Shown: positions 50,339-62,230 of the stretch, piece after piece
Layout: the number at the start of each line of letters is the position of its first letter
Position numbering within the stretch: position 1 is the stretch's first letter
Origin: Atrina japonica
Lineage: Eukaryota > Mollusca > Bivalvia > Pterioida > Pinnidae
Assembly (NCBI GenBank): GCA_030159075.1
Contig: BROG01000246.1
Location: forward strand, 810,001 to 874,000
Direction: 5' to 3'
Length of the DNA: 64,000 nt
The notes under the pieces: generated by a model
The model's database searches: none
What the model was told of the DNA's origin: nothing
What the model saw: the letters and a program-made list of their open reading frames with translations, nothing else
Made by a program: the position numbers and the translations under genes

Positions 50339-51271
50339 GTAAAATTAACAAGATCTATAATCTTTCGAAGGAAATTAGGCAGTTTAAAGGTCTTAAGTCA
50401 ATGAACAATTTATTTTCGTGATTAACTGCAAAACTTTCATTTGTTCAGCTTGTTCTGATGCTTTATCCCGTCAGCAAGATTCTTAACTTCGATAGATTTA
50501 TGGCAACTCAAGTTGAAATGGCAAAGGCTAGGAAGGGGTCAATTTATGTAACATATTGGTCTATGGTACATCAGAGACGTATACAACACACGTATGTGGG
50601 TATATGTATCTAGCTGATTAACTGATTTAAACAGTAGTATGACTTATTTCCAATTAGGTCTTTGTTTTACATTAAACATGTTAAAACAGTCTTACAAATT
50701 TGATTTATAATTGTAAAAATGTGCACCTTTAGACAAATTCTATAATAGTAATTTCGGCATCAAGTATTTTCGGCACCAAGTAATTTCGGCACTTGTATAA
50801 GTAACATTTTCAGCACCAGGTATTTTCGGTACATGAACAGGCAATATCAGCAGCAAATATTGATTAAGATAAATAAATTAATACCTCATCAGACTCATGT
50901 TGAATGTTAATTCCTAAAAATAAAGTTTTAATGCATGTTTTTGGAAGTGACGAAAATAATTGCTTATATATATGCCGAAGTTGCTCGATGCCAAAATTAC
51001 CTGATACCCTTTAAACAGTACATGACCACACATGCATTTGTAGATCACAGGAATCTGAAATTCTGTCCATATATTGATATCATTTACATAGCATGGCCTC
51101 TGCAATGAGGTTATTACCTCCTCATTACAGAGGACAGGCTATGTAAATTATTTGTATATCAATATACGGACAGAATTTCAGATTCCTGTGTTGAATAGAT
51201 CTGCATATAGTTGCCATAAATTCAGCCACAGGAATCTGAAATTCTGTCCGTATATTGATAAACAAGTCATT

Positions 51272-51318
<47 letters not shown>

Positions 51319-54300
51319 ATATATATATAATCTGTCCCCTGTAATAATGGGAGAAACAAGAGGCCCATGGCCACATCGCTCACCTGAACTGTGTTGGTAT
51401 CTTTGTCCCCTGTAATAATGGGAGAAACAAGGGGCCCATGGGCCACATCGCTCACCTGAACTGTGTAGGTATCTTACAAACATGGGAATCTCAATTTACA
51501 AATTATTATAACACTCCTTCAATTCCTTGTCAGTGGAGGAGACTTAAAGGTGATTGAAAATGACAAAGCCAGAAAAGAAGCGTTTCCACTTTATTCCAAA
51601 AACAGGAAATTGAATCATGCATCTATGTAAATAACTCAGATGCAATTGGTTTTTCAATCCATGCAGCAGTTCTGGAGAAGATTTTCAAAGAGGGATATCC
51701 CCTGAGGCCTCTTTTGCCCCACCCTGGATCCACCTTTGGGTCAATCTGGCCAAAATGAAAAAACTTGATAGTGGACCTTCAGTACTTGCTCCCAAGGAAG
51801 ATTCATCAAAATCCCTTCAGCGGTTTTGAAGAAAATGCTGATAGAGTGAAAATTACCACCACCACAACCCCCCTCTTCATTTTTGCAACCTTAATATATT
51901 AATAACAAGTTCAAAATATGAAATTTCAGCAAAATTCTTTCAGGAAAACCTTAATCTAGCAAAACACAGATAAAACACATTAAATGAATGCATCATAATG
52001 AATAAAAGGGGAGAAAATAAAAGAAATCATACAACAAGAGGCCCACAAGAGCCTGTATAGCTCACCTGGCTGTTATCTAGAATAGGACCTGGACCTGCCA
52101 GAAACATGTTTTAAACATGTTCATCCAAACAACCATTGTGACAAAGTTTGATTCTTATTGGGATAGTAGTTCCAGAGAAAATAAATGAAAATTTGTTTTC
52201 CCATGGGTCAAATGTTAAATTATATTCCCTGTTGGCAGCCATTTTGGATGAGGTGTGAACCTGAAAAACACATTTTATACAGGGGACCACCCAAAGACTA
52301 TTGTGACCAAGTTTGGTTCCAATTGGCTCAGTAGTTTTAGAGAAGAAGATCTTTGAAAGTGTTCCCATATGGTCCAATGTTAATCTATGTTTCCTGCTGG
52401 CGGCTATCTTGGATAGGACCATTATGACTAAGTTTGGTTTCAATTGGGATAGCAGTTCCAGAGAAAAAGATCTGTAAATGTGTTTTCCCCACAGGGTCCA
52501 ATGTTAAATTATGTTCCGTGTTGGCAGTCATCTTGGATGAGGTGCAATCCTGAAAACCACCTTTTTCTTTACAGGGGACCACCCAATGACTATTGTGATT
52601 AAGTTTGGTTCCAGTTGGCCTAGTGGTTTCAGAGGAGATCTTTGAAAGTGTTCCCATATGCTCAAATTTTAATCTTTGTTTCCTGCTAGTGGCCATCTTG
52701 GATAGTACCTGGACCTGCCAGAAACATTTTTAAATGGGTCCATCAAAGGTCCATTATGACCAAGTTTGGTTTCAACTGGGATAGTAGTTCCAGAGAAAAA
52801 GATCTGTAATTGTGTTTTCCCATAGGGTCCAATGTTAAATTATGTTCCCTGCTGGCAGCCATCTTGGATGAGGTGCCAATCTGAAAAACACATTTTTCAC
52901 AGGGAACCTTCCAAAGACTATTGTGACCAAGTTTGGTTCTAATTGGCTCAGTAGTTTCAGAGAAGATCTTTGAAAGTATTCCCATATAGTCCAATGTTAA
53001 TCTATGTTTCCTGCTGGCAGCCATCTTAGATAGCACCTGGACATGCCAGAAACATTTTTTAAATGGGTCCATCCAAGGACCATTATGAACAAGTTTGGTT
53101 TCAATTGGGATAGTAGTTCCAGAGAAAAAATTCTGTAAGTCTGTTTTCCCATAGGGTTCAATGTTAAATTATGTTCCTTGCTGACGGCCTTCTTGGATGA
53201 GGTGCAAACCTGAATAACACCTTTTTTTACAGGGGACCACCCAATTGTGGTTCCAATGGGCTAAGTAGTTTTAGAGGAGAAGATCTGTGAAAGAAAGTTT
53301 ATGCCGGACGGATGGACAACGGATGCAAAGTGATGGCCAAAGCTCACCCTGGCTTTAGCTACAATTGAATGAAATTTACAAGGTCTAAAAAGAAAAAAAT
53401 TATTTTCCGATTTATATGGAATAAACAAACTTGAATTATACATCTATGTAGATATAATTAGTTTTTCAATCCATGCAGAAGTGGTGGAGATAACATTTTT
53501 TTAAACAGGAGTACCACCTGGGTGCCTCTTTTGCCCCACCGTGGATCCAGGCCTGGGCTGATCTGGCCGAAATAATAAAACTTGGTAGAGGACCTTAAGT
53601 AATTGCATTCCATATAGTTTCATCAAAATCCTTCTCAGCATTTTTGAAAAAGAAGCTGACAGTGTGAAAAATTAAACACACTCCCCTTCATTTCTGCATC
53701 CTTAAAAAATTCATAAAAAATTCTAAAACTTAAATTTCAGCAAAATTCTTTCAGGAAAGCATTAATCTACAAAATATTTATTTTCCGATTTCTCCGAAAT
53801 TAACAAACTCGAATTATACATCTATGTAGATCTCTCAGATATAATTGGTTTTTTCAATAGATGCAGCGGTTCTGGAGGAGATTTTTTAAACAGAGGTACC
53901 CCTGGGGGACTCTTTTGCCACACTCTGGATCCACCCCTGGGCCGATCGGGATGAAATGAACAAACTTGCTTCCTATAAAGTTTCATCAAAATCCCTTCAG
54001 CGGTTTTAGAGAAGAGGTCGAAAATGTCAAAAGTTTACAGACAGACAGACATACAGAATGACCTACGACGGACAACAGGCGATCAGAAAAGCTCACTTGA
54101 ACCTTCAGTTCAGTCGAGCTAAAAAAGGAAAAGGGAAGGAGTGCAACATTGTTTTTGGGTCACAGCAGACTCTGGCTGTAGTTTGTCATTTTATCTATGC
54201 ATTTTCACCAAATGAACAGTTAGTACAGCTTGCAAAATGATTATTCTAAGTATACAGTCTTTTTGCAATTTTTAATCAAGTACCACCTTCAGTCTTTCCG

Positions 54301-56348
54301 TTTTTCTCTGAGCTTGACAGAGCTTGACATACATCTGCACTCCTGATATGTTTTACTTTCAGTCTAGCGAAAAGAGATTTTTTCACAGTTGACAGAATTC
54401 CTATTGCTGCACTAAAGTGCTGTTTACTAAATATCAGTAACTTTGTATATCACAATTTTTGTACCCAGATTTTTTTTGTGATCCAGGTCCAGCAACCAAT
54501 CTGACTTTATTTACTTGTTTCTTTAAAATATTGTTCACTCGCTTGAATCCCAAACTTGAAGCTCCTTCCTAGACCAGGTGAGCTCTTAATATGTACATGT
54601 ATACACATATCAATCTTTCTTGACATTAGCTGTATATGCCAGAATTTACAGATTTTAAAATTGTATAATCTAGAATGAGGCATTTGTTACAGCATACCTT
54701 TCTTGCTTTGTTTGATTTCCTTTTCTTGAAAAAAAAATAATAATTTGCCCATCTACCTACCCACACCTGGAAGGCATGGATAGGCAACATCAAACAAACA
54801 ACTTTTTAACAGTTGCCTAAAGATGTCTAAAATATTCCTATTACTGTACTCATATGTTTATGACGTTGCTAAATTCTTGAATCTTTGTTATTTCAGGTGG
54901 GTCTTCTTTGGAGGCTAGGTGGGTTTTGCCCTGTACGACCAGTGCTTGCCAAGTGCAGTTTTAGGACAGGAGACGGCATCATGGGAGTCAGTTCTTCTCG
55001 TACCCTCTCATCGTCAAATTTGAACTCGCCTCATGCCAAGTTTATACAGAAGTCTATAGCTGATAGTTGTGTAGTTATATTTTCAAAGACAACCTGTCCG
55101 TACTGCACACAAGTTAAACAACTTTTCCGTGATATAAATATACCTTACACTTCCATAGAATTAAATCAACACCCGGAGGGCCAAGAGCTACAAAGTACAC
55201 TTCAGCAAATGACCAATGCGAAAACGGTAAGCTTTGATTTTACGTTAGCCTCACTTTGGGAAGACATACAGTAAAACCTGGTTTAGCTACCACCTGTATA
55301 TAAAGACCACCTGGGCCCGAAGTCACCAAATTTACTCAATACTCAAGCTCAACTTTTATTTCATTATTTTGATGATACAATCATTTGTTAAACCTTGATC
55401 TTTGAGTTATTAGGAAATATATTTTAATTTTCATCATTCACATATAAATATTTGTGTTACACTTATCATTTTCCTGTAAAAAATGAATAAATATGCCAAG
55501 TATGGTACTCAAAATTTGAGTACGTACTCAAACAATATTTTAATATTTCTGAAGTTTTTCTTCAAATGAGCAATAATTATGATCATTATATTTACTTGTA
55601 TGTCATCAGTATATAAACATGTCTGGTTAAAGAATAAATTTTGTGTATTTTTTACTTTTAAATCATGAAAAGTTAATTGAGCTTGAGTGCCGAGTAAATT
55701 CGATGACTTCGGGTCCTGGTCTCAAAGACAGTTTTTTGCTGTCCCCAACAATACCATTTGTGTACAAATCAATCTCTATATAAAGACCATCTCCTTATAA
55801 AGACCGGTTTTCTTGTATCCCTCAGGAGGTCATTATATACAAGTTTCACTGTATTATTTTTCGACATAACCCTCAGCTCTCAGTGTCTTTTCCTAGACAC
55901 TTTTTTCTAGCAATGATTAAGGACCTCAATACCTTTTTAACTCATTCACCCCTAAAGACACATTTGGACTGACCTAAATCATTGATTTACAGAAAAGTCT
56001 ACACCGTATGTACAGTGGAACCTATCTTGAGAGACCAACTGCCTTGTAAGATCACATTTTGAAAATTAATCCATTGACCACATCTATAAATAAATAAAAC
56101 CTCATTTTTGAGACCACTTTTCTTGAGATACCACATTTCAGTTGCTGAAATGGTGTTGGCTGAAGACAGGTTTCACTGTATTTATGTTTGTACAACATAA
56201 AAGTAATTGCTAACATCATTTTCAATTTATATTCTAGGTACCGCGAGTGTTTATCAACGGCCAGTGTGTAGGTGGAGCATCTGAAACCAAGGCATTAAAT
56301 AAAACAGGCCAGTTAACAGAACTTCTACAGAAGTGCAACATGCCATAA
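50318..56348 (+). CDS. GLRX2: Glutaredoxin-2-type thiol-disulfide oxidoreductase, 3 exons
   Basis: Exons 50,318-50,338, 54,897-55,226 and 56,238-56,348 join in phase 0 to give 153 aa. Glutaredoxins reduce protein-glutathione mixed disulfides using GSH; Grx2-type proteins act mainly in mitochondria and in alternative forms in cytosol or nucleus. Visible landmarks: VVIFSKTTCPYC with the dithiol active site CPYC (residues 74-77), the cis-proline TVPRVF (117-122), and GG (129-130) followed by SETKAL in the GSH-binding region. The N-terminal 35 residues are Arg/Lys- and hydrophobic-rich with no acid until Asp33, consistent with a mitochondrial presequence. Met36 starts MGVSSSRT in a better initiation context and may give a second form. 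Vertebrate GLRX2 has CSYC; CPYC here is the classical dithiol form. An AATAAA follows at 56,402. Head to head with TBC1D9. Confidence 0.93.
50740..51006. repeat. Inverted TTTCGGCACCAAGTA words
   Basis: At 50,745-50,835 several copies of (T)TTTCGGCACCAAGTA in plus orientation; at 50,970-51,006 the reverse (GCCGAAGTTGCTCGATGCCA). Probably a decayed TIR element related in style to 49,008-49,607. In GLRX2 intron 1. Confidence 0.55.
51036..51262. mobile_element. Foldback element with an extra arm copy
   Basis: CACAGGAATCTGAAATTCTG, TCCATATATTGATAT at 51,048-51,083 is mirrored by ATATCAATATACGGACAGAA, TTTCAGATTCCTGTG at 51,158-51,192. The centre pairs GGCCTCTGCAATGAGG with CCTCATTACAGAGG. A third arm, in the left orientation, follows at 51,227-51,262 and runs into a TA tract. 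Confidence 0.7.
51276..51330. repeat. (AT)n microsatellite
   Basis: About 55 bp of AT dinucleotides with one TTT break. Confidence 0.93.
51340..54130. repeat. Composite dispersed repeat region in GLRX2 intron 1
   Basis: Begins with two ~68-bp copies of AATGGGAGAAACAAGAGGCC / CACATCGCTCACCTGAACTG (51,344; 51,411). Two longer related blocks (51,540-51,990; 53,370-54,120) share TTTTTCAATCCATGCAG, CTCTTTTGCCCCACC, GGATCCA and TCATCAAAATCCCTTCAGCG. The second ends ACGGACAACAGGCGATCAGA, AAAGCTCACTTGAACCTTCA and TTCAGTCGAGCTAAAAA. Between them (52,033-53,360) lies a ~330-bp tandem repeat made of two half-units around CCAAGTTTGGTTCCAATTGG and GGCAGCCATCTTGGATGAGG. No transposase or RT frame. Confidence 0.75.
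54897..55226 (+). CDS. GLRX2: GLRX2 exon 2, active site
   Basis: Acceptor GTTATTTCAG, donor ACG|GTAAGC; 110 codons. Contains the leader VGLLWRLGGFCPVRPVLAKC, internal Met36 at 54,981, and IADSCVVIFSKTTCPYC to QQMTNAKT. The reading frame runs on past the donor into the intron, but splicing at this GT restores TVPRVF. Confidence 0.93.
55269..55851. mobile_element. Larger pogo-like element, ~580 bp (GLRX2 intron 2)
   Basis: CAGTAAAACCTGGTTTAGCT and the subterminal TATATAAAGACCACC at the left; at the right GTCATTATATACAAGTTTCACTG, with TA on both sides. Inverted ATAAAGACC words repeat inside. No transposase frame. It begins about 40 bp after the exon 2 donor. Confidence 0.65.
56013..56178. mobile_element. 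pogo-like MITE (GLRX2 intron 2)
   Basis: CAGTGGAACCTATCTTGAGA at the left and GAAGACAGGTTTCACTG at the right, TA on both sides. It abuts a truncated TTAACTC-type MITE (55,938). Confidence 0.7.
56238..56348 (+). CDS. GLRX2: GLRX2 exon 3
   Basis: Acceptor ATTCTAG. VPRVFINGQCVGGASETKAL then NKTGQLTELLQKCNMP and TAA. Carries the cis-proline and the GSH-binding GG motif and ends at the usual length for the family. Confidence 0.95.
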   Translation, partial: VPRVFINGQCVGGASETKALNKTGQLTELLQKCNMP

Positions 56349-56401
56349 TATCAATATTATCATCCCGAATTTATTTTGCTTCTGACTGAAAAGAGAAGAA
56401 C

Positions 56402-56407
56402 AATAAA
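56402..56407 (+). terminator. GLRX2: GLRX2 poly(A) signal
   Basis: AATAAA 54 nt after the stop codon, the first canonical hexamer downstream. A very short 3' UTR is implied. Confidence 0.7.
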
Positions 56408-57749
56408 CCTCACTCCATTTTTAAAATTTGTCAATATTGCATAAGTCTGAATGACTTTCATCTTGATTGGTGAATTGTGGACGATTCTGTTATTTGATTG
56501 ATTTATTTAAATGTTATTTAATTGTTCAACAAGACAATGGATCATTTCACCTGTATGTTTAATTTAAATGATTAAATTATTTGACAATGTGTTGAAAGAA
56601 TTTCATAAATTGGAAGCTGGCAGTAGAGTAAAATAGTTTGTTTTAATGATGCATATATGTAGTGAAGATGAATTAAGCATCTTGATTGGTAAAATGACTG
56701 GCAAATTCATCAATTGAATATTCAGACTGTTGTTTATCATTTATGTTTTTATCATCAGTAAATTAAGCATTCTGAGACGAATATATATCTTTCATCTAGG
56801 AAAGTGGCACATGAAGGGACATAACCCCAGTGCCTTACTCTGTATATTCAGTTATTCATAATACAGCTAGTATATATGTACCTAGAAATTTTCGCTGCAG
56901 TTCAATTTTGACCATTTTTGTCTTTAAATGAGAGTGAATTTAATATGGAAGCAAAATTTTCTCGCTTAATATTTAAAGCACGGCATCTCAGCTCATCAAC
57001 CCCTGAAAAAATGGGCTCTTCTGTAAATGGCTTAGACAAGTCCAAATGTGTCTTTAGGGGTGAAAGGGCAAAAATGTCCAGGTATACATTAGGCCTAATG
57101 TACATAATTCAGTACTCCAGCTAACTTTCAGAGCACTTGGGTACAATACCCACCACTTCTGAAGTTCTGTATGCAGTGCGTAGCCTATTTGTACCCACAA
57201 AATTTCTGTCAAGTGGGTATTTTTTTCCATTCTTTCTGAATGTCCATCCTTTAAATCTTAATACATGTACAAATGTATATGTTTAATTAGAAATTTTCAA
57301 TAAAATTTTTAGCCAACAATATGAATATACATGTAGTCTGTGGTGCAAAGATGTCTAAGATTGAGAACACACTCCAACTGGATCTTTTGTCTTTTATCAA
57401 GGAAAATAATTTGCAGCTAGAGAAATTACCATAATGATCAGATCAAGTGTGGCCTGTATAAATTTATACTTCAGATTTAAACTGCTCTTGGTATCTTGTG
57501 TATGGATTTTAGTTTGTTTGTGTAATTATCCATTGATTTCTTGTGTGCAAAATATACAAACACTTAACATAAAAATTGATAATCTGAGAAAGGAGGTGTA
57601 TGTGTGTTTTTCTAATTAGGCTAATTATAACTGTTTAATCAGTCAAATTGGAAACTGTGGTGAGGTGCTTCACTGGAAAGTTCTTTGACAAAGATAAAAA
57701 ACAATATGCCCCACTGATGGAAATGACATTATTAACTGAATGTCTAATT

Positions 57750-57975
57750 GAACTCACCAACCCCTGAAGTCACATTTGGACCTGCCCATTAAGGCATTTC
57801 AAAGAATGGTTAAGTCCACTGTCAGAATTCGGGGGTGTATGACTCGGAATAAAAAAAAAAAATCAATAATTTTACATGCAATATTGACTTGTTCACTCCG
57901 GAGTTATGACAGTAGACCATACTATTTATTGATCTGGGTGAGTCTAAATGTGACCACAGGGGGTGACGAGTTAAT
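57750..57975. mobile_element. ~225-bp TIR element (ACTCACCAACCCCT type)
   Basis: Left AACTCACCAACCCCTGAAGT and right AGGGGGTGACGAGTTAA are inverted. The interior TTTCAAAGAATGGTTAAGTC and GATCTGGGTGAGTCTAAATG is shared with 41,530-41,735, a second copy in TBC1D9 intron 7 with eroded ends. Confidence 0.6.
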
Positions 57976-60230
57976 CAGGTTAATTGTTACAATTATCCAT
58001 AGATAAAAACTGAATATATAAAGTTAAAATGATAAATCAGGGGACAGTGACAAAGAGGTGCTACAGTCCCATCAGTTACTGATTTCCTGCTCTGTTTACT
58101 AAACCTCTAACCTAGAGGGAATTTTTTCATCTTTTTCTTATGCTGCATACTAAGTTAGAAAATAACTAGATGTTTTCACAACTGAAATATATCTCCCCTT
58201 CTGTCCATGGGTTGACTGCAGCTGTGACCTTGACATTTAAAATATGACCCAGTGTTAAGGTCATGGCACACTTTTTAAAAGATCATGACTAATAAATATT
58301 TAAAGTTAGAATGGATTTCAAACAAGGATTGGAATGTTATAACCCAGACAAGGTTTTGTCCATGGTTACAGTTTGACTTCGAAGATATGACCAAGGGTCA
58401 AATTCATGGCAGACCATGAAGGGATGACCAGTAACATATAAGTTTAAATGCATTCCAAGTCAAGGTCAGAAAGTGATAGCCTGGAAAAGATTTATGACAG
58501 ATGGACGGACAACCATGGCAAAACCAAGATGTCTCCCCGTCCCATTGGTGGGAGAAACATAATTTCTTCATCAACTTTTTCTTAGAATGTTTAAAATTGA
58601 TGCACAAGGCATACTCTCAGTACATGCAGTATGCTTTAGATCTGTCAAGAATATTTTCACTTAGGTGACCTAAAAATTCTCTGCAGGACATAAGGTTACC
58701 TGAACACAAGCAAACAAAGTGGACAATTTGTTCAGTTTTGTAGAACACACATGTTGTCAAGGTCAAGGCCAAAGACAAAACATCAAGAACGTTATAAATT
58801 GTAACGATTTATTGTCAAACAATGTCATCTACTTCAATAAAAATAATCATGAAATATGCAATTCATAACATGTGGAATATGGAACAGCAATTGGATCAAA
58901 TAAACAAATAATAAATATAGATATTCATATATATGTATATATAGCATGTATAGTAAATAAAAATAGTTGTAGATCAATAACTACATGTAAGTATGTATCT
59001 GTAAAATGGGGGGAAAATACACAAAACTTGAAAAATTACATTAACATATATGTTTAATATTTCTCTTCCAAAAATATATATATGAACTATATGTACTTGT
59101 CACCAGACATGACTTTATTTTCAATCTCTAAACTAATTAAATTTATGGCATAAAATCGGCACTACCACAAAATGATATGCATAAAAAAAGAAATAAAACT
59201 TCAATGTGGAATGTTTGTGTAATTGTACAGGGAACCAGGTTAATCACAACATTTAACTGTAACAGAGCCAGTTTAATTGGAACAGGGATAAAAATCTAAA
59301 ATTGAAATGTACAAGAAATCAAGATTACAATTTGATTTCTACTTGACTAACAAGTATCCAGATTACTTTACAGTGAAATTCAAAATTGTAACAAGCATGA
59401 AGATTGATATGCAATTTATTTGTTAAGGGATCCAGACTAGTTTAGAGTGTAATTGAAGCAGGGAACCAGATTGATTTGCTGTTTAACTGTAACAAGGGTA
59501 ACTTGAATAATTCAGTCATTATATTCCGTTTACTACGAGCACTGCATTAACGCATGAATGCATTTACACTCGAAACAAATCAGACCGGAAATTTCTTCAT
59601 GTTGCATTGTGGGATTTGTATACAGTATTACAGCTGGTGGGAGAAATAAGATGATTTCAAAGTAAATGCAAATAGAGCTGTCCTACTTTTGAAATAATGC
59701 GATATAAAATGTTAACCCAATTGTAAGCATCGTCAACATCTATTTGATGCTAACAACCCGAAGACAGAGCGAATACAAATGACTTCCAAAGTTTTAATTT
59801 TCACCGGATATACCTATTGCGTATACCCAAAGGAATATGACGCTGTGATTGGTTCCCTCTCACAGGGAACAGTTAACTGACGCATTTTTATAGTATAGAG
59901 ACTTCAAGCCCTTGTAGTATGGAGAAAATCTGAAACGGAGCAGGCTTGAATTATTTGAGTTATAACAAGGGGTGCTAACCAATGGTAAGAGTTAGACACC
60001 TTTTCACGATAACTGCGTTCCTACTAACTGCACTGGCGCACAAACACTTCCAAGTGGTATCAAGACGTTTTGTACCCAATACAAATCATACCCAATAAAA
60101 TACAAGTGGTACATCGGGAACAATTTGTCTTACTTTGGGTACTATTTGTCATGCACTGGCACTCATCAGTCTGTTCCTACTAATGGTAAAATCCCCTTGG
60201 ATTCAGATTAATTCTGATGCTTAAACCTAT

Positions 60231-60309
60231 CAACCCTTTAGACGATTATAGACTGGCCTAACAATAAAAAAGAAAATTCCATTTACATAGGTAGGGGGTG
60301 AAGGGTTAA
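60231..60309. mobile_element. TTAACCCTTT-end MITE
   Basis: CAACCCTTTAGACG at the left and GGGGGTGAAGGGTTAA at the right, with the reversed core (ACTGGCCTAACAATAAAAAAGAAAA). Confidence 0.6.
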
Positions 60310-60528
60310 CTGTATTAGGGATCCAGATTGAACATATTTTGTAAATACAGAAAAATAAATTCTATAGATTTTACTTCATAAAAATTGTCTCATTATTTTA
60401 CCCATGCTTCTACAAAAATTATAGCACACGTTTGTTCTCAATACATACGTGTACATTTATAATTCTATTTTCATGTTTGTGACAAAATATGGTCTCGATG
60501 TCGTCAGTTTCCTAATCTTAATCAATTA

Positions 60529-60698
60529 CAGTTGAACCCACTTATACTGAACCCTATTACATTGAAATCCTGCTTCATTTGAAATGAATTTGATTCTCCA
60601 GCAAAATTTCTTCATTTTAACCCAGTTATTCTAGAAAACCCTATTTATTTGAAAGAAAAATTCATTCCCCTCGATTTCGATATATCTGGGTTCAACTG
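60529..60698. mobile_element. pogo-like MITE, CAGTTGAACCC subtype
   Basis: CAGTTGAACCCACTTATACT at the left and ATATATCTGGGTTCAACTG at the right, TA on both sides; 170 bp. Confidence 0.7.
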
Positions 60699-61194
60699 TA
60701 TATTCTATGTTTAACATGATTTACAAATACATGTGTATTTACAAATATTTAAATGACAAAATTACAAACCAAAGTTCTGCTATAGAAATGTTGGGTTGTT
60801 TTAATTAGTGATTCATACCACACTTAAATTAAGTTCCAGGGTTTGAAATAACCACCAGTCCTATTGCCGTACCGGGTCAGAACTGGCTCAGACAAGTTGA
60901 TTTCTAAATGTACTTGTCCCCTGGACAAGTCCTTTTGCCACCATGTTTGTTATTGTAATTTTCAGTCTTTCAATGGCTGTCAGTTTCATACAACCATACA
61001 TATGAAAAAAGATGTAAACTTTGTTTACAATAGATCAAGGCTATATACCAGTTTATTAACTGTTATTTTCTTTATTGATTTGTATCAATTTTTCCTTTGT
61101 GGGGAACAAGTGAAATCAGTTGGGGACAACAAAATTTCTCAAATGAGTTGCCCCTCGGACAAATGTGTTTTGAATTCCTATTTCATAACCTATT

Positions 61195-61262
61195 AACAGG
61201 TGAAATACTCCATGGGTCTTTAAAGCATGATGCTCTAACCACCCAGCCACAGAAGCCCCTGC
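61195..61262 (-). repeat. tRNA-like SINE head fragment
   Basis: Minus strand reads GGGGCTTCTGTGGCTGGGTG then GTTAGAGCATCATGC, similar to the SINE heads above. It is not a functional tRNA: no matching acceptor stem was found. Confidence 0.5.
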
Positions 61263-61638
61263 TATAGATATGAAAGACTCTAGTTGTGATATACATGTAA
61301 CTTGCAGCATATATCACTTGTGTAGGTAAATCAGCCAGTATGGTTTATAAAATTTTGAAGCATTATTAGCATACTTAGATAGGAACTACACTCTTACTGT
61401 TAATTGCAACAAGCCCTAACTGATTTTATTTATGCTCACACTAAATTTGTCAAAATTAGGGTGTCACAAACATAATTCTAATGAGCAGAACAAAGTTTAT
61501 ATATCTTATGCTGTATACATGTAATTATAAACAATCTGACACTGCCTCAGATCTTAAAAGTGTACCTTACAAGTCCTATTGATGTACATGTACAGTGTTT
61601 CTTTGTCATCTTTAAATTCACCATTTTAATAAGGTATC

Positions 61639-61730
61639 TTAACTCATACACCCCTAAAGACACATTTGGACTGTTCTAAATCATTGATTGACAGTAGAGT
61701 CCATTGTTTTATAAGAGTTGATGAGTTATG
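61639..61730. mobile_element. Short TTAA-flanked MITE (TTAACTCATTCACCCC family)
   Basis: TTAACTCATACACCCCTAAAGACAC at the left; TTGATGAGTTA at the right; the core TGGACTGTTCTAAATCATTGATTGACAG matches the other copies. Confidence 0.6.
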
Positions 61731-62230
61731 TAATGTTTTAATATGCTTAAAGACTATTACAAATATAAAATTAGAGTCTTCATGCATGATTATCACATTT
61801 CCCATAAAAACTACATTAATCAATTTCAACAGCAATATACAAAGATAAAATATTAATGATTTCAATATCCTTTTTTATATTGCAAAATAAATAAAATCTC
61901 TCTCTCTCCTTCTCTCCTTGAACAGGCATAACACTTAAGGATTGTTTTTCATTTTTTGGAAAAACATGGAATGTACAAGCACATGATGCAGTGCACGTGG
62001 CTCATGGAAAAAAATCTGTTCAGCACGTTTTTTCCATGAGTCATTGCATGTACATTATGTAAATACATGTATATTGGAATTGCAATAGTATTAATAAAGC
62101 TGAAATAAATACAACATGGAATATCAAAACTCGGCATCCCATTATTTGTACCTACTTTAAATATTTGAACTTTTTACCATTATTGATTATTTGAATGTTG
62201 ATTTTATACTGAATATTTGCTGTTTACTAT

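Larger units (their letters stand above)
56409..60500. other. Gene-free interval right of GLRX2
   Basis: No supported exon or RNA gene. Contains a TTAACTC-type MITE (about 56,985-57,065), a larger related element (about 57,750-57,975, AACTCACCAACCCCTGAAG ... GGGGGTGACGAGTTAA, similar to 41,500-41,735), and simple AT-rich DNA. Confidence 0.5.

Noticed and set aside
52111..53072. Minus-strand ORFs (KMAASRKHRLTLDHMGTLSK type) as a repeat protein gene
   Set aside because: They lie on the ~330-bp dispersed tandem repeat in GLRX2 intron 1, with several interrupted copies in different frames; no known domain.
55227..55274. GLRX2 exon 2 frame continuing to a stop at 55,274 as the protein end
   Set aside because: The extension (SFDFTLASLWEDIQ) is intron read-through; splicing at the consensus GTAAGC restores the conserved TVPRVF...GG half in exon 3.
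60838..61195. hAT-like element starting CAGGGTTTGAAATAACC
   Set aside because: The left end resembles a CAGGG terminus, but no convincing inverted right end was found.
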